Shown here: positions 1-9,800 of the stretch, piece by piece | Layout of the letters: each line of letters starts with the position of its first letter | Numbering within the stretch: the stretch's first letter is position 1 | DNA from: Sphaeroforma sirkka | Taxonomy: Eukaryota > Opisthokonta > Ichthyosporea > Ichthyophonida | Direction: 5' to 3' | Length of the DNA stretch: 42,603 nucleotides | NCBI GenBank assembly: GCA_001586965.3 | Contig: LUCW03001700.1 | Span: 1-42,603, forward strand | The notes under the pieces: generated by a model | The model's input: the letters and a program-made list of their open reading frames with translations, nothing else | What the model was told of the DNA's origin: nothing | Database searches by the model: none | Program-made: the position numbers and the translations under genes

Positions 1-284
1 TCAGGTGAAAAATATATAAATCATCCTAAAGTAAGTGTGTTAAACCCGTGGGCATAAATCTGCTAAGCCTATACCATCCTGATGTACCCTGAAACCGTTA
101 CTCCGGAATTTCACGCGGGCAAACGCTTTTCGCGACTAACGTAAATACAGCTGCATGAACTATCGTGTTCGCGCACCTATAAAATATGAGGGCGCGGGGG
201 GCGGCTTCACTCTACTAAATTGAAGCTACAATAAATTACAAGAACAAATAAACTAACTCTAAATTACTCTACGTTCGTGTGAGT
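1..284 (+). other. LTR-like or promoter-like segment at window edge
   Basis: There is no ORF. A TATAAAA box lies at 178-184 inside a GC-rich setting (cgcgcac before, gagggcgcgg after). Two AATAAA-type signals follow within about 70 bases (near 231 and 247). TATA box, short leader, then polyadenylation signal is the order seen in U3-R-U5 of an LTR. The segment ends exactly where similarity to the gene tail at 22266 begins, as expected if an element had inserted there. The left part lies outside the window, so neither a matching LTR nor a target duplication can be tested. It could instead be an ordinary promoter. Confidence 0.3.
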
Positions 285-393
285 ATCTTTCCTGAACCAC
301 TACAGCGACTATGAGAGCCATACCATATGTTCATATATTTAACATACATTCTAGTCATTTTTGAAATAAATAATAATATCCTATCGGTGAAGC
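285..393 (+). pseudogene. Duplicate of a gene 3' end (last codons plus 3' UTR)
   Basis: From 285 the sequence matches 22266 onward almost base for base for about 100 bp. It includes the codons for IFPEPLQRL and a TGA at 312-314, then a 3' UTR with AATAAA (near 366). Only the last nine codons are present; what lies before is unrelated to the other copy. This is therefore a fragment of a duplicated gene, cut on the left by the LTR-like segment and on the right by the 5' LTR of copy A at 394. The function of the parent gene is not recognised. Confidence 0.55.
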
Positions 394-985
394 TGTAGAA
401 ATACGGCCTCCGGTCAGTCTAAAATATCAAGATCAATTGAGATAATACATTGGTTTTTATTTGTATTTTTAAATAATTTAGTACAAGCTCTTTTTCCAAT
501 ATTTCCAAAGTGTTCTAAATTCACTTTGATGGCTCCAATAGCCTGAGTATTTGGTATGACTCATCTACTTGGACCTATTTGAGACATTAGTAGATGTAGG
601 ATATTATAAACTAAATTTTATAATCTCCGAACTACTACTTATAGATTTTGGTCCTCCATAATCTCCAAAATCAATAAGTCTTTTCTTTTTTTAACTTTTC
701 TTCAGATGGAACTTTTATTTATATCAGCTAATGTATTAACGTGACTTACGTTATTATGTCTATTTACAAATTAGGCAAGTGGTCATGAACACTTAGTACT
801 TCTAGTGAAAATTATTCAATAAAGAACAGCTAGAGGTACGCCCTGTGTGATCGAGGATATTTAGGCTCTTAACAAGAGGCGGTCCCGATCATTCTTACAC
901 AAGCTACCACTGCTAAATCTAACTGACTAAATTGTATTTTAGTTTAATATAGTTTGAAACCTAGTAATTTCCATCGAAGTTTACA
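394..985 (+). repeat. 5' LTR of copy A
   Basis: The 592-bp LTR starts TGTAGAAATACGG and ends AGTTTACA, so it has the TG...CA ends of LTRs. It matches five other copies in this window. It carries a perfect ATGACTCAT palindrome (556-564), an inverted repeat ATTATAAA...TTTATAAT, and AATAAA at 818-823 as the likely polyadenylation signal. The family's LTRs are 592-597 bp when complete. Confidence 0.92.
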
Positions 986-1063
986 TATTTTCAGTTAAAT
1001 AGTAGTTACAGTAGTGTACTGCTTCTAGACTGTCTGACATCGATTTACTATCCAGCAAATACT
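986..1063 (+). other. Leader between 5' LTR and gag region, copy A
   Basis: This is a short untranslated leader. The bases right after the LTR (tattttcagttaaatag) do not look like the complement of a common tRNA 3' end, so no primer binding site can be named. Some chromoviruses self-prime, which would fit but cannot be shown here. Confidence 0.45.
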
Positions 1064-1720
1064 ATGGCTAAGGGTACTTCTAAAGGCAAGGGAGCCGCTA
1101 GCTCTAAGCCTGCTAAGCCTGCCAGGAGGTTCCTGAGATCCCTGTGGAAACACCTAGCCTGTCTGGAGTTGAGCCTGCCGAGGATACTGTTGGGGAAGCA
1201 AATTCTGAGGTTGGTACAGAGGATTATTCTGAGGATGACTCGTCGGATCCTAAAGCCTTGGAAGAAGAGGTATCTACTACCGCGGAAAGGCTCGCCAGCG
1301 TCCGTGTATCACCTAGGAGTGAAGCTCAGGACCCCAGATCGCCCCCCTGACCACGTGCCGTCAAATATTGGGGATAAACGTCGAAAGACTGGAAAATTCG
1401 TGGATACGAATGTCGGGGGCATTATAACTCCACATCTAAAGGACACTCCAGCACAAATCCAGCGTGAAAAGGAAGTATTGGACCTGTCCAAAATTTCGGT
1501 TTCGCCATCGATGGAGAAGCCATTCCATTCAGCTCAAATCTTGGGGCCGAAGCTGAGGACGCCATAACTCGACAACGAGTGGTTGGATTCTCTCAATCTC
1601 GACGCCAATTGAACCGCACTGAAGCGCTCTTGAAGGAGCTAGCGGCATCAGCAGTTGTGGACCCCTCTATCGTATCCCACTTGGCTGATATTCTTCCTAT
1701 ACCGAAGAAGAAGAAAAAAA

Positions 1721-1790
1721 TTCGGGCCGGGTTTCGAACCCGAGACCTACTGGTTTACCAGCCAGTATGTTTACCACTAAGCCAATTACC
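1721..1790 (-). repeat. tRNA-derived segment, antisense, in gag region of copy A
   Basis: Read on the minus strand, this has a Pol III A box (TGGCTTAGTGG), an anticodon-arm-like stem (TACTGG/CCAGTA) and a T arm with B box (GGTTCGAAACC, five-base stem). It runs into a T tract like a Pol III terminator. The acceptor stem does not pair and the anticodon loop would be eight bases, so it is tRNA-derived or SINE-like rather than a working tRNA gene. The same segment is in copy C (33601-33670), so it was part of the parent element. On the plus strand it reads through in the gag region as a FRTRDL-type peptide. Confidence 0.7.
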
Positions 1791-3734
1791 ACTGGCGAGA
1801 GAGATAATATTTCAAAATTTAATCTCTATAGCTCTGATGCTACCATCGACCATCCTCTTGGCAAACCTAACCCTGTCAGAGGATGTGATCGTATGGAACT
1901 CGATGAGGTTTACCATCCTCGTAATATCGACCCTCATTTGCCAACTAACCCTGGTAATCACGATTTTTGGCAATCGCTACACCAGTACCTCGTTAGAGAG
2001 TTCCCGCTCTAATCCTGAGGATGAGGAAGTGAGAACCAGACATACTCGTCTCAGGCTATTACGCTCTGGTATGCAAGTCCTTGAGGACCGTCTATTGAAT
2101 GACTCTGACCTTGACGATAGGAAAGCGGATAACATTCGCTATCTAATCGATAACAAGAAAAAAGGAAATAGACACCATCTTGGCACTAGCAGCCCGTAGC
2201 ACTGAGCATGAGCCTCGTGAACCTCCGGAAGGTGAAGCAAAGGATATGATTCCGCACTTCACCGATATAATTATGGACTTAATTATACAAAACAGGAAGA
2301 TTGCAATAACTGACTGGTGTATGTTTAAGTTCTCTAATGGGTACGTTAGACTTGACTTAACAAACGTCGACTTCTCTAAGTTAAAGTGTCCTTCACATAA
2401 CTACGTGAGTTGGAGACACAAAGACGTTGTCAAAACCCAAATCGAAGATTGGTTAAAACAGGGTCTAATTGAAATCAATTATGATGCAACCCCAGTTAAC
2501 TTAGCTCTCTTAGCGGTCGATCAATATAAATCTGATGGAACGTTTAGTAAAAAAACAAGAGTAGTACTAGACCTGTCGCCAATCAACAAACTAATTACGC
2601 AACATAGTTTTCCCTTACCTAAGATAAGCGAGATACTACGCAAAATGGAGGTGCGACTATCTTTCCAAGATAGACTTAAAAGCTGCATTCCATCAACTAC
2701 AGATATATGAGCCTCATAGGAAATACTTTTCCTTTACTTGGCAAGGTAAGAAGTACCAGTTTAAAGGTGCACCTGAAGGCTTACACATGTTACCTTCTTT
2801 CTTCCAACAAGTTATGATGGAACTATTTGCGGACCTGTCGTATAACGTATCAGTCTATTTAGATGATATAGTTATCTTTACAAAGACAACACATGAACAT
2901 GCTAAACTCGTTAAAGAAGTCTTAAAGCGACTTAATCATGCTAAACTTAAGATTAACGAAGACAAGTGTTCTTTTGCTAAAGATACTATACACTTACTTG
3001 GCTACAAAGTATCTGCAGCAGGGGTAGAAATTGATCCTGGCAAGAAACAGTTTCTGTTGGATTTATCAACACCAATTACTGGAAGAGATGTGAACTCTGT
3101 GTGTGGGTTTGTTAACTTCTTCTCGGATTCGGTACCGCATCTTTCTCATTACTTAAAGCCTTTCAGTCACCTACGGCTGCACAAAGGACCTTTGGGAAAG
3201 CTTTGGACTAAAGAATGTGATGATGCATTTAAACTAGTCAAAAGTAAAGTAATGGACGCACCCATCATGCAGTACCCTGTGGATGGTGTCCCATTCAAGT
3301 AGCAACCGACGCTTCAGATCGAGCGGTAGGTGGAGTGCTTTACCAAACGATAAATGGTAAACCGCGCTACATACAATTCTTTAGCAAGAGTTATAATAAG
3401 AGTCAACGGAATTACCCTACCGTTAAACAAGAGCTCCTTGCTATAGTTACTGCGCTAAGACAGTTTAAAGACTACCTTTATGGAAGTTACTTTACTGTCG
3501 CCTGTGATCAAAAGTCTTTAACATACTTAAAAGATATGAACCCTGATTCACAGTTGGTGAGCCGCTGGCATGACATTATTGCCAAGTTCGCTTTTAATAT
3601 AACACACATTCCAGGAATACATAACCATCTTCCTGACATGCTCTCTCGACTTGTGCCCGACTACCAGAAAACAGTCAAAGAGTTATTAGCAACCGATTGG
3701 ATGCTAAATAAGAAATGGTTTAACCTCGCTCAAT

Positions 3735-4100
3735 CACGATGGGGTCCATTTACTGTTGATATGTTCGCCGCAGAACATAACAAACAGGTTTTCTGAATAT
3801 AGGTCGTTGACTCATCCTAAAGGTGATGCATTTCAGCTTGACTTATCAAAGCATAATGCGTGGGCTAACCCACCTTGTCAACTTATCGCACAGTTGTTAA
3901 ATTATGTTAATATTACTAAATCTACCATTACGCTGTGTTGTCCCTTACGTAACTCCGACCCATGGATACGTGATTTAATTAATATGATTCAAGACGAACC
4001 TATTTATGTCGACCGTGAAACCGACACGTTCTTGTATCAGGGATCCTATTCTATTAAGAAGACGCCTTGGAAACACACCATTGTTTGTCGCATCGGTCCT
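3735..4100 (+). mobile_element. Methylase-like extra domain of copy A
   Basis: Between RNase H and the integrase lies a domain with WGPFTVDMFAA, then AWANPPCQLI, then KTPWKHTIVCRIGP. The D-x-F-A and NPP motifs resemble the N6-adenine methyltransferase-like domain known from DIRS-type elements. The minus-strand element at 8.3-8.6 kb carries a matching domain with the same ending. Whether it still binds AdoMet or DNA is unknown: the second proline is followed by Cys rather than Trp, Tyr or Phe. Confidence 0.6.
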
Positions 4101-6122
4101 GCAGGTACCACTAAGTGGAAACCCTCAACCGAATTCTTAGCTAAACTAGAGGAGTCTAAAGAGTTTGAACAAAAGCTCAAGACTCGTACAACACATGCAC
4201 CCAACAAGATTGCAGTCGAGGTAATGCCGATTGAAACGGCATTAGATCGTAAAAAACATGGAACTAGCTAAGGCCATGGATCAAAGACTCAAAACTCTAA
4301 GAGAACCTGAAGCTCGCACTCAACTACTTAAAGCGCTGCTTAAAGAACAGCCAGGAGTTGCGAAACAACTGAAGAAGATACTTCAACAATCTAATGTTGT
4401 CAATTATGTATCTCAGGAGTCTACCCCTCCTGATACTGAGGTTGCCCTTTCCAACAGGACTATGGTTCATCCAGCCAGCGTTACGCAGAATCTGACTGAC
4501 TTAGAGGAGCTCGAAAGTAGAGTTAAAATTATACATAATTTAACGCATCGAGCATATGAGCATACTTATAAAATGGCTATTCGTGCAGGGCTTGATCACC
4601 CGGCGCTGAAAGAAACCATACGTGAAGTATACCGACGCTGTACTGATTGTGAAAAGAACCAGATCAAGCGATACGGTTGGGCACCCCTAAAAAGTGTGAC
4701 AGAAGACCAACCGATGCGCCGAGTCATAGTCGATTTGGTTAAACTCCGCGATCCAAGCATACTGGCGATGTATATATCTGTCATTTCTTATGTGTGGCTT
4801 CGGGCTATAACTTGCTTTATGCAATACCGAACAAACGTCCACAAACAGTGGCAGAATTATGCTATCACGTCTTTAATGACTTCGGTTTCCCCGAGTACTA
4901 TGTTCTGATAACGGTAGTGAGTTTTGTACCGACGTAATGGAGGCACTTATACTCGTATCAGGCATGACCCATAGGCGTGGTGTTCCTTACAAACCTCAAA
5001 CGCAGGGTGCAAATGAGACACGTCATAGAGAACTTAAGAAACTCTTGCGTACCGCACTAGACGACGTTGAGGATATGTGGCCTTATCATTTGAAATGGGT
5101 TCAGACTCAAATGAATAACTGCATGAATCCTCAAACTGGAACACTCCCGTTTCACTATTTCTTTGGCCGCTATAGTGAATTACAAGCAACGTTTGATAAA
5201 ACTGCGCCCGAGAAACACGCTACCCCGTGGCTACAAAAGATCGAGCATATGCAGAACGTTGTTTACCCCTGTTTACTCGAGCACAAGAATCGCGTCCTAC
5301 TTAAAGCGTATGACCGATGGAATAACACTAAGAACATTGTTCAGTTCAAAGTCGGCGATTACGTTAACATTATAAATCGAAACGCCTACGTTACCGAACT
5401 CTCTTCTAAGACGATAGGACCTTTTGTTATTTCCTACCATGATGAGAAGAGTGATACTTACGAAGTGAATAACATTGATGGTACTAGCGCAACCAATCTA
5501 GGCACTCACCGTATCCCTACCTCCGAACTCTCATTCGCTCGCTCATTTGATTCTGATATACCAGTTATGGAGTCACAAGTCAAAGATATAATTGATAAAA
5601 CATCCGAAGACGGTTACACTTACTACAAGACCCGTTTCATGGATGGGACAGTAGCTTGGCTAACCTCCGATGCATTTCGTGAATCTCGCGACTTTCTTCG
5701 TATCTTTAATAAGAAATGGAATAAGCGTTTACATAAGAACACACGAGATAAACGAAAAGGGTTTCCTCAGGTGACTACAAACCCTGACGGATCTGAAATT
5801 CCCTATTTGCCACCTACTTCCTACGTGACTAAACTTTCTGATCTGCTTACCAACAGTGCAGAAAATTGTTCAAACTTACCTAATGAAGAACAGCCTTTGG
5901 CTAATACCTTACCAAATAATAAACGTAAGGCGCCTACATCGGAAATGGTTACTGGACCAAATACTAAACGACATAGAGTACAACATGAGTCTTGAACTCG
6001 TACATATAGGCACATACTTACTCGATAAGTCATGACCGAAACCGTTTTTACTTTGGTTTTCGCTTTACCAACTAGATCGTATCTTAACGTACGTTCGTAG
6101 TTCTAAAAGCTACTGGGGGCTA

Positions 6123-6405
6123 TGTAGAAATACGGCCTCCGGTCAGTCTAAAATATCAAGATCAATTGAGATAATACATTGGTTTTTATTTGTATTTTAA
6201 ATAATTTAGTACAAGCTCTTTTTCCAATATTTCCAAAGTGTTCTAAATTCACTTTGATGGCTCCAATAGCCTGAGTATTTGGTATGACTCATCTACTTGG
6301 ACCTATTTGAGACATTAGTAGATGTAGGATATTATAAACTAAATTTTATAATCTCCGAACTACTACTTATAGATTTTGGTCCTCCCGCCAATCTCCAAAA
6401 TCCAA
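6123..6405 (+). repeat. 3' LTR of copy A (partial)
   Basis: It begins TGTAGAAATACGG like the other LTRs and matches them for about 283 bp, including ATGACTCAT at 6284-6292. Similarity then stops and unrelated sequence follows. It lies just after a short G-rich stretch (actgggggcta) that may serve as the polypurine tract. Confidence 0.9.
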
Positions 6406-6619
6406 AGGACCCGATGTATACGTCTCGAGCGACTCGTTGTGTCTGAATTCTTGAAGCTACTGTTCATCTGTGTCAGTATATAGGAGTTTGGCAAGTACAA
6501 TATAGGACTGTATTTGTGTCGGAGAAACCGTGCAAACCATTTACCTGATGATTTAAAACAAAGCTAAAGGAGTTGTATGATTGATTTCGCTGTTTTATAC
6601 TCCAAATATAGAGTGACTC
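6406..6619. other. Gene-free spacer
   Basis: No convincing ORF, RNA gene or known repeat is seen between the partial LTR and the minisatellite. It may be the terminal, non-coding part of the minus-strand element that follows, but no matching copy exists at that element's other end. Confidence 0.4.
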
Positions 6620-6845
6620 ATTTAACCTCGCGAGCTTGAGCCGCTGACGATTTACCCTCGCGAGCTCGAGTGTTAACCGTTTATTCTCGCGAGCTCGAGT
6701 GGCTGGTTTATACTCGGGAGCTAGAGTCGCTGTTTTAATGCTCAAGAGCTCGAGTGGCTGGTTTTTACTAGAGCGCTAGAGTTGCTGGTTTATACTCGGG
6801 AGCTAGAGTTGCTGGTTTATGCTCCAGAGCTTGAGCTCGATATCC
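6620..6845. repeat. Minisatellite, 26-30 bp unit, about 8 copies
   Basis: Imperfect tandem units follow the pattern CTCG(C/G)GAGCTCGAG, then a spacer such as TGGCTGGTTTATA. Each core has a palindromic GAGCTC or CTCGAG centre, and the units differ by several substitutions. It lies directly past the chromodomain end of the minus-strand element, so it may belong to that element's 3' untranslated region. Confidence 0.8.
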
Positions 6846-6914
6846 GAGAATAAAGTTATATTGAAAATAAAGTATTAGAACTGTGCACGTTGGCGCTTAC
6901 GTGTCCGTGTCTTA

Positions 6915-7015
6915 AAACCCCATTAAAAGCTTCTGCTGTTTCCCACGTTGGTTTGCCTTCTCGCCATCTCACCAGGTATTCCAACTTCTCCGTCTCATGT
7001 GTGATAATATAGCGA
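6915..7015 (-). mobile_element. Chromodomain at the integrase C-terminus
   Basis: Residues YIITHETEKLEYLVRWREG, followed by PTWETAEAF, match the chromodomain pattern of aromatic residues (Y, Y, W, W) and acidic spacing. In chromoviruses this module follows the integrase and steers insertion towards methylated-histone chromatin. That role is family knowledge and is not shown here. Confidence 0.8.
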
Positions 7016-8249
7016 AACTCAACCCCTCCTTTGGTCCATAAGTCTTCGTTAATTGGTGGGTCTGTGTGTCTATGCACTAAACGGAGGAGTTCCACCCGTA
7101 CCGGTTTGTCCTTAAATTCTGGTGGGGCGGAACCATCTTTATTTGCTAACTCATAGCGTTGACCGTGTCTAGATTTGACTACATATGGCCCAAACAATGG
7201 CCGCATATCCTTCGTTGTTCGGCCTTCTGATCGTACCATGACCACATCTCCTTCGTCGAAATGTACCAAGTCGTGAGCATGCAGGCGGTTAAATGTCGTC
7301 GTAAGCTTGCCTGTATACTTCTTGGTAATGTGGTAAAGGGTCGGCAATATAGTGTCCTGTAACTGGTCTAATCGTTGTGCCCAGGTGTCATTCGTCATCG
7401 GCTGAGAATCCGGTTACTAATCCGTGAAATCGGCGAACGGAACATGGCGGCGGCCAAAGTACACGCTAAACGGTGCACTCTTATGGCGGCGGGATATCCG
7501 AAGGTTCTGGTATAGCATCGTAAACGGAAAGCGTTCGTCCCATCAAAGGGGAACTGCCTCACAGCATTGTCGAATAGAACGTGTAATCTCCTTGTGATGC
7601 CGTTCTGCCGCGCCCAGCACTTGGGGTCAATATGGTGGAGACACCTTATGTAGCATCCCCACTTCTTGGACCAGAGGCTCCACTATCTTGTTGGTGAACT
7701 CCTTCCCCGTGTCTGTTTGGATTTTACGGGGGAAGCCATGTTCGCCAAAATCTCTATGAGTGTCTGTGTCGTGGTTTCCTTTTTCTTGTCCGGCGTGGCT
7801 CGAAGAATAGAATAGCCTGTGCCGATGCCCAAGACGTGAAGAATATAATTGTTCTTGCGTCTGGACTCCAGTGGCTTCGGGATGTAGTCCCCTTGAATAT
7901 GGTCCCACGGGTAGCGTGCATCAATGCTAATCATCGGGTGGAAACCTTTACAAAGTGTGTCCTGTTCCAAAGATGTGCCACATTGCCGCTTAACCTCTGT
8001 GGCTAACTCAAGTGCCCCTGGCCAAATGTGGCCGTTCTGACGAAGTTGTTGGACTGTGTCCGCCGCCCCATGATGTCCTTGTTTGTGTTGCGCTTGCGTG
8101 AGTTGCGTACGACGCTGTTTCTCCTCCGGACTCGCGTGTGCAAACGCCAGTTGAACCTCTGCATTCGCCATTGCCACTGAGATTTCTCGCGCTTTGTCTA
8201 AGCACATGACATATTTTGTATGCTTTGGTTCTGCATAACCAAGTCGCTG

Positions 8250-8640
8250 TGAAAACAGCGGGTCCAGTTTGAACCCATTGGGAGGACCCACCCGTGCTAC
8301 TACGGTATGGCCCCATGGTGTCTTCCCACATGCGTACTTAGCGTACTTGAGGAACGTGTGTGGTACCCGTGGACCAGCACCGGTTCTGTCTGCAATAACT
8401 GCTTGAACAGGTTCTGTGGCCCGTGCGCCGTCGGCTCGTATCATGCGTAACATCCTATGTATCTGTTCCCAAGGCGGGTTCATCCATCCATCGACTATCG
8501 ACCAGTCGTGGGCAAACGCTCCTTCCGCATCATCCTTCGTCCAGAACCGAGGAAGCTGAGCGTTGATTGGGTCCACAAATACATCTATGTCATTCGGTCC
8601 GAAGTGTTGTTGCGCTTGTTCAAAGTAACTCGGGAATAAC
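8250..8640 (-). mobile_element. Methylase-like extra domain of the minus-strand element
   Basis: Motifs in order are FGPNDIDVFVDP, WMNPPWEQIHRML and KTPWGHTVVARVGPP. NPPW is the classical catalytic-loop form of N6-adenine methyltransferases. The domain sits between RNase H and the integrase zinc-binding region, as in copies A-C, although the two families are otherwise far apart. Confidence 0.65.
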
Positions 8641-9199
8641 TGCCAGCAGTCTGTATACATTGTTTTGAGTTCATCCTGTTCCACTGTCCCCTCGTGTACT
8701 CTACTTAACATGTCCGGGTGCACATTTGTCTCTCCTGGTATATGTGATATGGTGAAGTTGAATGGCGCGATGATATGATGCCATCTCTGAAGCATCGGAT
8801 TAAGCTTGAGCTGTGTGTTCATATACACAAGGGCCTTGTGGTCCGTGAAGACCGCAAACCTTGCCCATCCAAGTATTCCCTGAAATGTGCCAGTCCATAT
8901 ACCAATGCCAGTAACTCCTTCATAGGCGTGGCGTAGTTCTGTTGCGCATGGTTCAGGGTCTTACTAAAGAACTTTAGGTAATGTTTCTTACCGTCGACCC
9001 ATTGGAATAGCGCTCCCCCCAAACCGTAATCGCTAGCGTCGGTTTCCAAATTCAAAGGAATGCCGTCGACCGGAAAGTGTAACGCCACAGCATTCACCAC
9101 TGCGTCCTTCATTGCCTGCCACGCCTGTGCATGTCTCTCCTCCCAACGATCACCTATCAACTCCTTTGGTTTGAGTTTGCAAAATTCGCGCAAGGGTGC

Positions 9200-9800
9200 A
9201 ACCTGTGTTCGCGAAATTAGGCAGATGTTCGTGGAGGTAATTTGCTAAACTTAACGCCGAGGCTATATCTTTGTACCGTAGTGATGTGGGCCAGTCGATC
9301 AGCTTGGCCTGCTTTTCATGGTCAATGTCAATGCCTTGTGCCGATATTTTCTTCCCTAGGATCATGACTTCGGAAATAGCGAAATGGCACTTGGCAGAGT
9401 TAAGCTTAAAATTGTGGTATGTTAAGCGCTGTATCACCTTCTGCTCCGTCCTATCGTGTTCGTCATAATCGTCACTGGCGATAACTATGTCATCGATATA
9501 GTGATGAACCGGTAAGTCATCAAGTATCGTACTCAAGGTACGTTGGAACTGCTGCGTGAGTACCTGAAGACCGAGCGGTGCTGATGTGAACGAGTACTGA
9601 TAACGTTCGTGTTTAAAACTAAATAAGTATTGTGAGTCTGGATGGATGGGCAGCCTGTGGTATGCAGCCGATATGTCCAGCATCGTGTAGTACTTCTTAC
9701 TCTTGAGGCGAGATATGAGTTCGTTGACCTTGGGGATCAGGAAGTAGTCACCAGGAATGAGCGCGTTAACGGCACGCATATCTAAACATACGCGTACCTA
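9200..9800 (-). mobile_element. Reverse transcriptase region of the minus-strand element
   Basis: Recognisable RT motifs include LDISAAYHRLPIHP (first catalytic Asp), SAPLGLQVLTQQFQRTL (motif B region) and HHYIDDIVIAS (YxDD box). These are typical of Ty3/gypsy RTs. It lies upstream of an RNase H with TDASDYGLGGALFQ. Confidence 0.9.

Larger units (their letters stand above)
394..6405 (+). mobile_element. Ty3/gypsy LTR retrotransposon, copy A (broken)
   Basis: Copy A belongs to the same family as the elements at 15.3-20.8 kb and 32.3-39.9 kb. Parts seen in order: a 5' LTR, a gag-region start (about 1064-2200), reverse transcriptase with YLDD (about 2460-2960), RNase H (about 3300-3660), a methylase-like domain with NPP (about 3735-4100), an HHCC integrase with zinc-binding and core regions (about 4540-5250), a chromodomain-like C-terminus (about 5570-5700), and part of a 3' LTR. 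The order protease-RT-RNase H-integrase defines Ty3/gypsy. It is broken, with several breaks, and looks young: it is nearly identical to copy C over shared stretches. It abuts the duplicated gene tail on the left and unrelated minisatellite-bearing DNA on the right. Confidence 0.93.

Noticed and set aside
1721-1790. A functional tRNA gene (anticodon loop resembling Thr)
   Set aside because: The acceptor stem does not pair and the anticodon loop would have eight bases; only the Pol III boxes and T arm are kept.
5570-6123. An envelope-like gene after the integrase in copies A-C
   Set aside because: The sequence there is the integrase C-terminal, chromodomain-like region and a basic tail; there is no signal peptide or membrane segment.
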